Source: Phycisphaerae bacterium
GTDB lineage: Bacteria > Planctomycetota > Phycisphaerae > UBA1845
Length of the DNA stretch: 46,923 nucleotides
Direction: 5' to 3'
NCBI GenBank assembly: GCA_029260115.1
Contig: JAJDDW010000084.1
Location: 1 to 46,923, forward strand
The stretch's first letter is position 1; the number at the start of each line of letters is the position of its first letter. The notes beneath the pieces were generated by a model that was not told the origin of the DNA, searched no databases, and saw nothing but the letters and a program-made list of their open reading frames with translations. Shown piece after piece: positions 1-7,235 of this stretch. The position numbers were made by a program, and so were the translations under genes.

Positions 1-45
1 CCGCTTACCCTTGCTCTTCGATCCTATTCGTACGACACTACTCAT
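1..45 (-). CDS. 5' end of an unidentified minus-strand gene (partial)
   Basis: An ATG at 45 on the minus strand opens a frame that is still open at the window edge (15 codons: MSSVVRIGSKSKGKR). It is preceded by a good Shine-Dalgarno sequence (AAGGAGCC, rc of 51-58) at suitable distance, which is the main reason to call it. The visible peptide is short and basic. No family can be assigned. It is divergent from the DUF6941 gene, so 46-192 probably carries promoters for both. Confidence 0.4.
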   Translation of the reverse strand, partial: MSSVVRIGSKSKGKR

Positions 46-192
46 GACACGGCTCCTTGTTTGATGGAATTGTCGAAAATCCACCGTCAAATATGGGGCC
101 GTTCGTCTAAAATTTCAACTAAAAATAGCACACAACCCAGTAGATTGGGGTTATAGTTACGTGTGGCATTGGATTATCACAAGGAAGCAGGC

Positions 193-651
193 ATGGGTAA
201 GAATCGACCGACACCAGAAGTGCTATCATTGATCATTTGTGATCAAATTATCACCGATCGCGTGACGGGGAAGCAGTCTTTAATTGGCATGTTTAGCCGG
301 GTGCATGCGAGGGGGTTCCCAGCCACTCATGCCCAGCTATGTGTTTTTGTGACGCTGACCGGCGGGCATGGCGAAACGGAATTGTTGATTCGTTTGGTGG
401 ATTCCGCAGAGTCTCGTGCACCGATTGTAGTGGGTAAGGGGGCGGTACGATTTCAGGACCCCCGTGCGGTAGCGAACCTGGTGTTGCAATTTAACGGACT
501 GACATTTCCGGCGGCAGGCGAATATCGGGTTCAGTTGCTCGCCCACGGCGAGTTACTACGCGAAGCGAGGTTAGAAATGGTGCAGCATCAGACGCCAAAA
601 CCTAAGAAGGAAGGGCCAACAACCGAGGAATTACCTGGCGACGAGGGTTAG
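193..651 (+). CDS. DUF6941 family protein
   Basis: A 152-residue soluble protein that resembles the DUF6941 family: it opens with the conserved-looking 'C-D-Q-I-I-T-D...T-G-K-x-S-L-I-G-M-F' segment, followed by 'FPATHAQLCVFVTLTGGHGE', a beta-rich middle and a charged tail rich in Lys, Pro and Glu. Function of this family is unknown. It is common in planctomycetes. I chose the ATG at 193 because AAGGA at 181-185 sits 7 nt upstream; a GTG at 163 would add ten residues without a ribosome site. The gene converges on xseB with a gap of only 35 nt and no obvious intrinsic terminator. Confidence 0.75.
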   Translation: MGKNRPTPEVLSLIICDQIITDRVTGKQSLIGMFSRVHARGFPATHAQLCVFVTLTGGHGETELLIRLVDSAESRAPIVVGKGAVRFQDPRAVANLVLQFNGLTFPAAGEYRVQLLAHGELLREARLEMVQHQTPKPKKEGPTTEELPGDEG

Positions 652-686
652 TCATCTTCTTTGATTAGAACAGGTAGAGTGCCAAT

Positions 687-926
687 CTACGAAGGCTTGG
701 GTTCTTCAAATTTTCCAGTGCCCAGTGAACCATCCGCTTTTTCATGAAGCTTTTGAATCCGCTGCTCGGCCTTGGATAGCATATCGCGGCATTGTTTAAC
801 TAGGCCCATGCCCTCTTCGTAACGGTCGATGGATTCCTCCAGCCCGACCTTTCCTTGTTCAATTTGCTGCGTAATATTTTCCAGCCGAGCGAGCGACTCT
901 TCAAAGGATAGTTTTTTCTTGGCCAT
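687..926 (-). CDS. xseB: Exodeoxyribonuclease VII small subunit
   Basis: A 79-residue protein with the typical small-subunit pattern: 'LSFEESLARLENITQQIEQG...GLEESIDRYEEGMGLVKQC', two amphipathic helices that form a coiled-coil hairpin. In the family several XseB copies bind one XseA to form a nuclease that degrades single-stranded DNA from both ends to oligonucleotides in the cytoplasm. Length is normal for the family. The ATG is 2 nt after the xseA stop codon, so the two subunits are co-transcribed and probably translationally coupled. Confidence 0.95.
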   Translation of the reverse strand: MAKKKLSFEESLARLENITQQIEQGKVGLEESIDRYEEGMGLVKQCRDMLSKAEQRIQKLHEKADGSLGTGKFEEPKPS

Positions 927-928
927 GA

Positions 929-2488
929 TTATTCAAATAGCTCCAATTGGGATAAGTTCACCACTTCCGATTCAACTTCGCCGTCGGCTAGCTCCGTCAC
1001 GATACGCTGAGTATCTTGTAATTGCTTAACCGAGCGCAGAATTTGTTGCCCTTTTTTCAATCTTGTAATGGAATAACCCCGCTGCAATACGCGCTTATGA
1101 CTGAGTGCCGTCAGTAGCTGTTGCTGCTGCCAGAGATGTTCGCGCAAGGTTGCCATATGGCGCCTTAGACTCGCGGATAGTAGAATGTGCGATTGCGACA
1201 CCAGCTGATCGCTATGGCTAAGCTTAATGTCTAGAGCCTGCTGCCGCAGTCTAAGCATTAGTTGGTAGAGCCGTCGATCATGTTGTTGACACTGCATGGA
1301 TGTTATATGCGCTAAGCGGTGCATCACGCGGTGCAATCTGTTTTCGTTATTGCGAATCGCGGCGTGAGGATGAATACGTTGGATGGTCGGCTCGTTTTTC
1401 TCTACCCGCTGGCGCTGTAAGCGTATTTGTTGCGTAAGTCGCTGATGTTGCCTACCGCAAAGCTCGTCGAGAATTTGTTCGCGCTGATACACCAGATTTA
1501 GCGGTTCACGGAAGCAATGGTGATGCGCTAGCCCGTCTAGTTGCGATGTAGCCAGTGCCGTAATTTGTCGAACGGATCGAAAAAGTCGCGATTCATGCAT
1601 CGCGAGGCCTGCAAGAATTTCGTCCAAAACAGGAACCGCTAGCTCCGCCGCAGCCGTGGGAGTCGCCGCCCGAAGGTCTGCGACGAGATCGGCAATAGAA
1701 ATATCCACTTCATGCCCCACCGCGCTGATGATGGGAATTCGACTAGTGAAGATAGCACGAGCGACGTTTTCCTCATTGAAGGCCCAAAGGTCTTCGGTAG
1801 AGCCGCCGCCTCTCCCCACGATCATCAAATCGACACCGCCAAGCAGCTCAGCGTTGGCATTCACGCGGGCAATCGCGCCCGCAATTTCTTTTGACGCGGA
1901 TTCACCTTGGACCCGCACGGGATAAACGAGGATGCCCACACTGGGAAATCGCCGTTGCAGCGTGCGGATGATGTCGCCCACAGCCGCCCCGGTGGGGCTG
2001 GTGACGATAACAATGCGCTTGGGGAACAGCGGTAACGGCTGTTTATGGCCCGGATCAAATAGCCCTTCCTTGCTCAGCTTGTTGTACAGTTGACGAAATG
2101 CCAGTTCGAGTTCGCCCAACCCCTCTGGCTGAAGTTTTCGGGCATAAAGCTGGTATCGCCCAGCCTTATCAAACACCTCGACATGTCCCGTAGCTACCAC
2201 TTCTAAGCCGTCATGAATGTCGAATTTAAGCCGGGCTGCGTCCGATCGCCACATGACACAGGACAGCTCCGACGACTCATCCTTCAACGTGAAGTACAGG
2301 TGCCCGCTAGAGTGCCGCTTAAAGTTGCTAATCTGCCCGATCACGTGGATCGTGCTCGGTAGCGTTGTCGCGATAGCGCGTTTGATACGTGCAGTTAATT
2401 CAGATACGGTGATCGGTGTTGATTGGCGAGCCGGGGCTTTGGTTGACGATGGCGTGACAAGGTTGGGATTAAACGGCTGTCGCTTCAT
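929..2488 (-). CDS. xseA: Exodeoxyribonuclease VII large subunit
   Basis: A 519-residue catalytic subunit. An N-terminal OB fold (residues about 25-130: 'ITVSELTARIKRAI...VIGQISNFKRHSSGHLYFTLKDE') is followed by the Exo_VII_L nuclease core with 'RIVIVTSPTGAAVGDIIRTLQRRFP', 'DLMIVGRGGGSTEDLWAFNEE' and 'SAVGHEVDISIADLVADLRAATPTAAAEL', then a long charged coiled-coil region and a C-terminal segment containing 'LQRGYSITR'. All are hallmarks of XseA. I chose ATG 2488; the open frame extends upstream to 2569, but those residues do not look like the family. This start lies inside the end of the CheX-like gene (20-nt overlap) and has no clear Shine-Dalgarno sequence, suggesting coupling. Confidence 0.95.
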   Translation of the reverse strand: MKRQPFNPNLVTPSSTKAPARQSTPITVSELTARIKRAIATTLPSTIHVIGQISNFKRHSSGHLYFTLKDESSELSCVMWRSDAARLKFDIHDGLEVVATGHVEVFDKAGRYQLYARKLQPEGLGELELAFRQLYNKLSKEGLFDPGHKQPLPLFPKRIVIVTSPTGAAVGDIIRTLQRRFPSVGILVYPVRVQGESASKEIAGAIARVNANAELLGGVDLMIVGRGGGSTEDLWAFNEENVARAIFTSRIPIISAVGHEVDISIADLVADLRAATPTAAAELAVPVLDEILAGLAMHESRLFRSVRQITALATSQLDGLAHHHCFREPLNLVYQREQILDELCGRQHQRLTQQIRLQRQRVEKNEPTIQRIHPHAAIRNNENRLHRVMHRLAHITSMQCQQHDRRLYQLMLRLRQQALDIKLSHSDQLVSQSHILLSASLRRHMATLREHLWQQQQLLTALSHKRVLQRGYSITRLKKGQQILRSVKQLQDTQRIVTELADGEVESEVVNLSQLELFE

Positions 2489-2801
2489 GTTGTGACGTAT
2501 TGGACAATGGCTTACTAATCTCTGCAACCACAGCCATTTCATCCAATGTCTGTGATTTTGCATTAGCATCAGCCATATGATGCATGAGGTCGAAATTCCC
2601 CGAAGCGCACGCGCAAGGGACGACTAGCCGAGGTGTGAGTGACCCGCCAGCACCCACTGGCCAAATGCCGGCAATTATTTTTGGGACCGAAACCTTAACG
2701 AGCGAATTCGCCAGCGTACGCCTAGCGTTGCCAGTGACCATGCTGGCTAGCTCGGCAATCACATCGAGTGAGTCATCTAACGAAACACTGCTCCCCGTCA
2801 C
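2469..2801 (-). CDS. CheX-like protein, apparently truncated at the N terminus
   Basis: A 110-residue frame from a GTG; the open frame itself reaches back to a TAG at 2886-2888. The middle, 'IAELASMVTGNARRTLANSLVKVSVPKIIAGI', resembles the chemotaxis phosphatase CheX signature (D-x-x-x-E-L-x-N-M-I-x-G-N-x-K followed by a Pro strand), and a 'SGNFDLMHHM' strand follows. CheX-like proteins dephosphorylate CheY-type receivers. The family is about 150 residues; only about 60 nt separate the frame from the gpx gene, so most of the first half is missing, and Ser replaces the usual Asn in the signature. It could be a decaying copy. It overlaps the xseA start by 20 nt. Confidence 0.5.
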   Translation of the reverse strand: MTGSSVSLDDSLDVIAELASMVTGNARRTLANSLVKVSVPKIIAGIWPVGAGGSLTPRLVVPCACASGNFDLMHHMADANAKSQTLDEMAVVAEISKPLSNTSQHEATAV

Positions 2802-2951
2802 AACCCAAGCCAGGGGTATGATTATTAAACCGGGAAATCGTAATATCCTTACGTCGATAGCGACACCAGAGTGGCACGTATCAGACTATTTAGCCTCGTT
2901 TGCAACGTCAGCATCATCGGATAACCGTGTCGCGACCTCTGCTCCAGTGAG

Positions 2952-3557
2952 CTACTCTTTCATCTCAGCCGAAGACGCTAGCGTCTTCTCAAGAAGTTCA
3001 ACAAGCTTTGGATCATCAGGCAGTGTTCGCGGGTCAAACATCGCCACCACTTCGCCCGCACGATTGACAAGATACTTCTGGAAATTCCACTGCACATCAC
3101 CAGCCACCGCTTTATCAGGGTGTGTCGTGAGATAGCTATATAACTCGCATTGGTCATCACCCATTACTGATACCTTGGCGAATAGGTCGAAAGTCACATC
3201 ATACTTTTTCGTGCAAAATTTCTTGATGCTAGCATTAGAGCCGGGCTCTTGTTTCCCGAAATTATTCGCGGGGAATGCAAGAATGCGAAAGCCTTGGTCT
3301 TTGTATTTTCGGAACAATTTTTCTAGGCGTGGGTAGTTCGGCTCTGTTAGGCCACACTGGCTGGCTACGTTGACCAAAAGAAGCACCTCACCTTTATACG
3401 CATCAAGTTTGACCTTTTTGCCTTCGATGTTCTTAACGGAAAAATCGTGGATCGAGCTGGCCTTCTTAGCATCGCCCGCAAACGCTCGGCTAGAATTAGC
3501 AGCCAGCGCGATGGTAAAAGTCAAGATCAGACTGATTCCAAATATCGTGTGTGTCAT
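2952..3557 (-). CDS. Glutathione peroxidase, exported
   Basis: A 201-residue thiol peroxidase. An N-terminal signal peptide (residues about 1-28, hydrophobic core 'ILTFTIALAA') precedes the thioredoxin-like domain. Catalytic residues are visible: Cys68 in 'NVASQCGLT', Gln103 in 'FPANNFGKQEPG', and Trp157-Asn158 in 'VQWNFQKYLV'. The peroxidatic residue is Cys (TGT), not selenocysteine. Family members reduce hydrogen and lipid peroxides, usually with thioredoxin in bacteria; here in the periplasm. The ATG at 3557 was chosen because the signal peptide begins there; the frame upstream to 3725 has no coding character and overlaps the divergent DUF4937 gene. It is transcribed toward xseA. Confidence 0.93.
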   Translation of the reverse strand: MTHTIFGISLILTFTIALAANSSRAFAGDAKKASSIHDFSVKNIEGKKVKLDAYKGEVLLLVNVASQCGLTEPNYPRLEKLFRKYKDQGFRILAFPANNFGKQEPGSNASIKKFCTKKYDVTFDLFAKVSVMGDDQCELYSYLTTHPDKAVAGDVQWNFQKYLVNRAGEVVAMFDPRTLPDDPKLVELLEKTLASSAEMKE

Positions 3558-3723
3558 AACGGCTTCCTTGTTATCATAAGTTAGGGGAATATTGTCTCTA
3601 CCGCCCCGCGTATGGGGAGGCTGCGTATATAGCAGTCCATATAGAGTGTATGTTGTCGTCGGCCCATCGATCACAATGATAGAATAATTTTCGTCCACGT
3701 CGATAGCTCTCGAGGAGTAAAGC

Positions 3724-4383
3724 ATGATCGTTAAGTTGATTCGCTGTCAAGTCGCTGAGCAAGCAAAGGTAAAATTCTCCCACGCCCAGGGCGTCTGGTC
3801 AGCCCTAACAGGCGTAGAGGGCTTTATGGCCCAGACAGGCGGCTGGGACGCCAAGGAAGACAGCCTCGCTATAATCGTAGCGTGGTGGCGAGATCAACAA
3901 AGCTACGACCAGTTCATGCGGGTAAACCATGATCCCATTTTCGAAAATAGCGAACAGGCCAAGACCTATCAATCGTGCGAGGTCGATCGCTGGGAGGCTC
4001 AGTTCAATATCCCGGGCGAGGTGGGGCATGTGCAAGATGCGATTCCACACGGAGGGTTGATGCGCCTAGCTTGGTGTCATGTTCACCCAGATCGCGTTGC
4101 GCATTTTGTAGATGTGCAAAAGAAAGTGTGGAACCCCGCGATGGCCAGCGCCGGAGGCATGTTAGCCGGAGTCTTCTCACGTAGCGTGCAAGACGAAAAC
4201 CAATACCTAGTGTGTACGCTTTGGCGGACAATAGCCGCTCATAACGAATACCGAGAGCGATGTTTATCTGGTTTAAGAGACCAATCAGAAGTTGCCAATG
4301 ACGTGGCACAGCTAAGCGGCTTCGTAGTTAACGTAGAATCAAGCTGGCGCGTGGTAGGGGCACAACAATTACCGACTGGCTAA
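3724..4383 (+). CDS. DUF4937 family protein (YdbC-like, double ferredoxin-like barrel)
   Basis: A 219-residue cytoplasmic protein. The N-terminal half, 'KLIRCQV...FSHAQGVWSALTGVEGFMAQTGGWD', with a following W-x-D/x-Q-x-x-Y-x-x-F-M motif, resembles Bacillus YdbC (DUF4937), a dimeric alpha/beta-barrel relative of antibiotic-biosynthesis monooxygenases and heme-degrading proteins. The second half (from about residue 115, 'LMRLAWCHVHPDRVAHFVDVQKKVWNPAMASAGGMLAG') looks like a second copy of the same fold, giving an internal pseudo-dimer. The reaction, if any, is unknown. GAGGAG at 3712-3717 supports the ATG at 3724. It is divergent from gpx, with about 165 nt of shared upstream DNA. Confidence 0.7.
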   Translation: MIVKLIRCQVAEQAKVKFSHAQGVWSALTGVEGFMAQTGGWDAKEDSLAIIVAWWRDQQSYDQFMRVNHDPIFENSEQAKTYQSCEVDRWEAQFNIPGEVGHVQDAIPHGGLMRLAWCHVHPDRVAHFVDVQKKVWNPAMASAGGMLAGVFSRSVQDENQYLVCTLWRTIAAHNEYRERCLSGLRDQSEVANDVAQLSGFVVNVESSWRVVGAQQLPTG

Positions 4384-4477
4384 GGGTGGGGGAAGGTAGA
4401 ACGCCACATACGCCCCTCCACAACAAGCAGAGCGGCAAGCGCCTCGTGTCTTCATCGAACAGTTTGCGTCAAAACCC

Positions 4478-4505
4478 CGTCATTCCCGCACAGGCAGGAA
4501 TCCAG
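4478..4505 (-). repeat. Dispersed palindromic repeat, family A (copy 1)
   Basis: A copy of the REP-like unit whose consensus on one strand is CTGGATTCCCGCCTGCGCGG followed by GAATGACG. The core is a near-perfect palindrome with a 4-nt loop. This copy carries two base changes (CACAGGCAGG). It sits downstream of the DUF4937 gene. Related copies lie at 7163, 8089, 21768, 26180 and 26232. Confidence 0.75.
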
Positions 4506-4546
4506 TTGTTCAATAAAATGCCAACAATATGTCATTAAAAAAGGCG

Positions 4547-4587
4547 TGCGGCACCCCTAAGTTTTGGCGCGGTCAAAGGGTGCCGCA
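4547..4587. repeat. Inverted repeat, 10-bp arms
   Basis: Arms 4547-4556 and 4578-4587 are perfectly complementary (TGCGGCACCC / GGGTGCCGCA) with a 21-nt loop. It lacks a following T-run, so it is not a standard intrinsic terminator. It could be a processed RNA hairpin or the remnant of a mobile element end. Confidence 0.55.
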
Positions 4588-5020
4588 GCGAGTGGAAGCG
4601 ATTCAATTGTAGCTTGCGCCGATCACACCAAAAAAACCTCAAAACAAGTGCGATCCAAAGCTGCCCAACTATTCATCGGACACGGCTATGCCTCGTAGCG
4701 TTTTAAACGCCATAATTCAAAGGCGTAAGCCGATACTCATTATACCAGCCATTGTGACTTTTTCAAGAACAATCGCTCTATAAAACCACATAACCTTATG
4801 TGTAGTCTGACGTTGTGACGCAAACGCAAAATGTCAAACGGCGCAAATCGCCGCGTCTGATGCCCCAAAAACGACCACAATCAACATCTGCGACCGATAA
4901 CCGACAATCCCAATACGCGCTTATTTCCAACTAGGCCCAGGCCCGCCGTCATTCGATAAACCACATAGGTTTAATAGCTATCCGCTAACCCGCTTTCTAG
5001 CTGCCAGGAGTGTGCAAAAA

Positions 5021-7045
5021 ATGAATCCGTTAAAGATCGGAAATGTCGTTCACGTTGAAAGCGGCTATGTTGACGTTGTGGTCACCACGGGCGACCTCAA
5101 CCTCGTATACGAAGACAAAACCTACCGCGTCGGGCAGCTCGGCTCTTATATGACAGTCCCGATGGACGAGCGCACCTTAGTCGGCTTCGTCATCTCACTA
5201 GGCCGACAAGACGTCACCAGCGGCGACGTTGAGCCGCAGCTCATCATGCGCATGCAGTTACTGGGCGAAATCAAGGCTGGCCGTTTCGTCCGCGGCGTCA
5301 ACGAATACCCTATCGTCGGCGATGATGTATGGGTCGCAGCCAGCGGCGACTTCGAATCTATTTTTGGCAGCTTCGACCAATTACTCAGCGGTAGCAAACA
5401 TCCGCAAAGCTTCACGCTCGGCACATTCGCCCTCAATCGAGAATTCGAAGTCAAAGTATTAGGCACTGAACTATTTTCTAAACACGTAGCCGTCGTGGGT
5501 AATAGCGGCAGCGGCAAGAGCGTCACCACGGCTAAGATTTTGCAAGAAGTCTTGGAGTTCGACCAAGCCCAAGTAGTACTATTTGATATGCACGGCGAGT
5601 ATCGGCAAGCTTTTTCTGACGAAGATGGCCAAATCAATGCCAATGTCACGTATCTCGATTCTGACCATTTGGTCTTGCCATATTGGCTATTAAAATACGA
5701 AGAACTCGAATCCATCTTCGTTGACCGCTCAAATCCGGCGGACCTAGCCACGCAAATTTCGTTTCTACGAAGTGCGTTGTTAGAGTACAAACAAGATGCA
5801 GCGCGCGAATTAGGTTTGACTGAAGCGCTCACGCTAGACACGCCCATTTACTTTTCTCTGGAGAAAATCAAGACGTACGCAGAAAACCTCAACGATGCGC
5901 GTTTTGTATTGAATGACGACCACTTGGCATTCAGTCAATTGGCCCTTCGCTCGCTTGATCCTGCGGAGCAGCAGCTTCTCATGCGTACACAACGCTGCCA
6001 GTTTAACCGGGGTAATCCAGAAGGTGAAACGCCGCACCCACTCTTTTTTGGCAAGCTGCTTGGCCTGATAGATCGCATCGATACCTTGTTCAGTGACCGG
6101 CGTTACGAATTCATGTTGCGCCCGCTGGATCATGGCATGAAGTCCCCATTTTTTAGGGATTACATTTCGCAGCAAGATTCCGCCGGCCAATCGTCGAGCG
6201 TTATGAACCATCTGATCAAACTGCTCACCGGCCGCGTTGAGCCGCGAAGCAATCTGACCATTATCGATATGTCTGGCTTGCCCTTTGAAATTGTTGACAT
6301 CACCGTAGCTGTGCTCACGCGCTTGTTGTTTGACCTGAACTTTTGGACGCCGAGCAAAGACCGGCATCCGATGCTGCTCGTTTTCGAAGAAGCCCATAAT
6401 TATGTCCCGCGTACCGCGCAAAAAACCAACTTCGCCAAAGTAGCCGTTGAGCGGGTTGCGAAGGAGGGTCGTAAGTATGGCGTGAGTGCCATGATCGTGT
6501 CTCAAAGACCGTCGGAACTCTCCGAAACGGTGTTGGCGCAATGTAACAGTTTCATCGCGATGCGACTGAGCAATCCTGAAGATCAGGAATATATCGCGCG
6601 CGTGATCAGCGATCACTTCAAGGGATTGATTGATATGCTGCCGGTGTTGCGACCTGGCGAGGCGTTTGTTATTGGCGACGCGGTTATTATGCCGATGCGT
6701 ACCATCGTCAACATGGCTGACCCGCTGCCCAATAGTGGTAATATGGATTTCTTCAAGGTGTGGAGCGAGGAAAGCCCGCATTACGACATCGATTCCATCA
6801 TCGAAAACTGGCGTAAGCAGACCCGATTCCTCGGGGCTGATGCAGAAAACACGGTGAGTGTCGCACCGACCTTCGAAGCTGACGCACCGCAGCCATCGCC
6901 TTACCCGGTTAAGGATGCGCCACCGCCGCCGACGCCGCTGGAAAGGCTGATCGGAAAACGACCTCCGGCGGGTGCTGCGGGTCAATCTGATGCGGTTGGC
7001 GAAGGTAAGAAGCGAGCGGCGGCTTCTAAATGGCGCGGGCAATAG
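5021..7045 (+). CDS. HerA-type DNA-translocating ATPase (DUF87)
   Basis: A 674-residue FtsK/HerA-superfamily ATPase. It begins with a beta-rich HAS-barrel-like domain (residues 1-140), followed by Walker A 'GNSGSGKS' (Lys166), 'VVLFDMHGEYRQAF', a helical insert, Walker B 'MLLVFEEAHNYVP' and a sensor/arginine segment 'VAKEGRKYGVSAMIVSQRPSEL'. The last 80 residues are Pro-rich and disordered. HerA hexamers pump DNA, normally with the nuclease NurA in end resection, or with other effectors in phage defence; no NurA, Sir2 or other partner is adjacent here. I chose ATG 5021 because AGGAG at 5006-5010 sits 10 nt upstream; the GTG at 5012 is too close to it. The 5' half prefers C-ending codons, the 3' half G/T. 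Confidence 0.88.
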   Translation: MNPLKIGNVVHVESGYVDVVVTTGDLNLVYEDKTYRVGQLGSYMTVPMDERTLVGFVISLGRQDVTSGDVEPQLIMRMQLLGEIKAGRFVRGVNEYPIVGDDVWVAASGDFESIFGSFDQLLSGSKHPQSFTLGTFALNREFEVKVLGTELFSKHVAVVGNSGSGKSVTTAKILQEVLEFDQAQVVLFDMHGEYRQAFSDEDGQINANVTYLDSDHLVLPYWLLKYEELESIFVDRSNPADLATQISFLRSALLEYKQDAARELGLTEALTLDTPIYFSLEKIKTYAENLNDARFVLNDDHLAFSQLALRSLDPAEQQLLMRTQRCQFNRGNPEGETPHPLFFGKLLGLIDRIDTLFSDRRYEFMLRPLDHGMKSPFFRDYISQQDSAGQSSSVMNHLIKLLTGRVEPRSNLTIIDMSGLPFEIVDITVAVLTRLLFDLNFWTPSKDRHPMLLVFEEAHNYVPRTAQKTNFAKVAVERVAKEGRKYGVSAMIVSQRPSELSETVLAQCNSFIAMRLSNPEDQEYIARVISDHFKGLIDMLPVLRPGEAFVIGDAVIMPMRTIVNMADPLPNSGNMDFFKVWSEESPHYDIDSIIENWRKQTRFLGADAENTVSVAPTFEADAPQPSPYPVKDAPPPPTPLERLIGKRPPAGAAGQSDAVGEGKKRAAASKWRGQ

Positions 7046-7162
7046 CGTGCGACACAATAACTGACTGCTGAAGGTGGGTTGTGTTGTACAGCATAGCATT
7101 AGCTTTACCTTTATCCTTCACTTTCTAAGTACACGGACGGCATTGCCGCAAAATAGCTAAGA

Positions 7163-7190
7163 CTGGATTCCCGCCTGCGCGGGAATGACG
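7163..7190 (+). repeat. Dispersed palindromic repeat, family A (copy 2)
   Basis: A consensus copy: CTGGATTCCCGCCTGCGCGG then GAATGACG. The 8-bp arms ATTCCCGC/GCGGGAAT enclose CTGC. It lies between the HerA gene and the rnpB promoter. Confidence 0.85.
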
Positions 7191-7205
7191 GTAGTGTGTG
7201 CGGGC

Positions 7206-7235
7206 TTGACTGATCATGGCCATCGTTCTTACTCT
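7206..7235 (+). promoter_or_regulatory. Putative sigma70-type promoter of rnpB
   Basis: TTGACT at 7206-7211 matches a -35 box in 5 of 6 positions. With an 18-nt spacer a weak -10-like TACTCT lies at 7230-7235, placing the start about 7 nt downstream at 7242-7243, which is exactly the first base of RNase P helix P1. The position agrees with the RNA structure; the -10 match alone is poor. Confidence 0.45.

Larger units (their letters stand above)
4384..5020. other. Long intergenic region with one dispersed repeat and hairpins
   Basis: Over 600 nt without a credible gene between the DUF4937 and HerA genes. It holds one copy of the dispersed palindromic repeat (4478-4505), a perfect 10-bp inverted repeat at 4547-4556/4578-4587 (TGCGGCACCC and its complement, 21-nt loop), and a short 7-bp palindrome at 4787-4802 (CACATAA-CC-TTATGTG). 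The right part is A- and C-rich. I see no tRNA or recognisable riboswitch. The promoter of the HerA gene must lie near the right end but no strong -35/-10 pair stands out. Confidence 0.5.

Noticed and set aside
2584..3135. 183-residue plus frame across the CheX-like and gpx genes
   Set aside because: Antisense to gpx, Ser/Thr-rich shadow without a ribosome site or family features.
2952..3557. Glutathione peroxidase as a second selenoprotein
   Set aside because: The catalytic codon is TGT (Cys) and no in-frame TGA is present.
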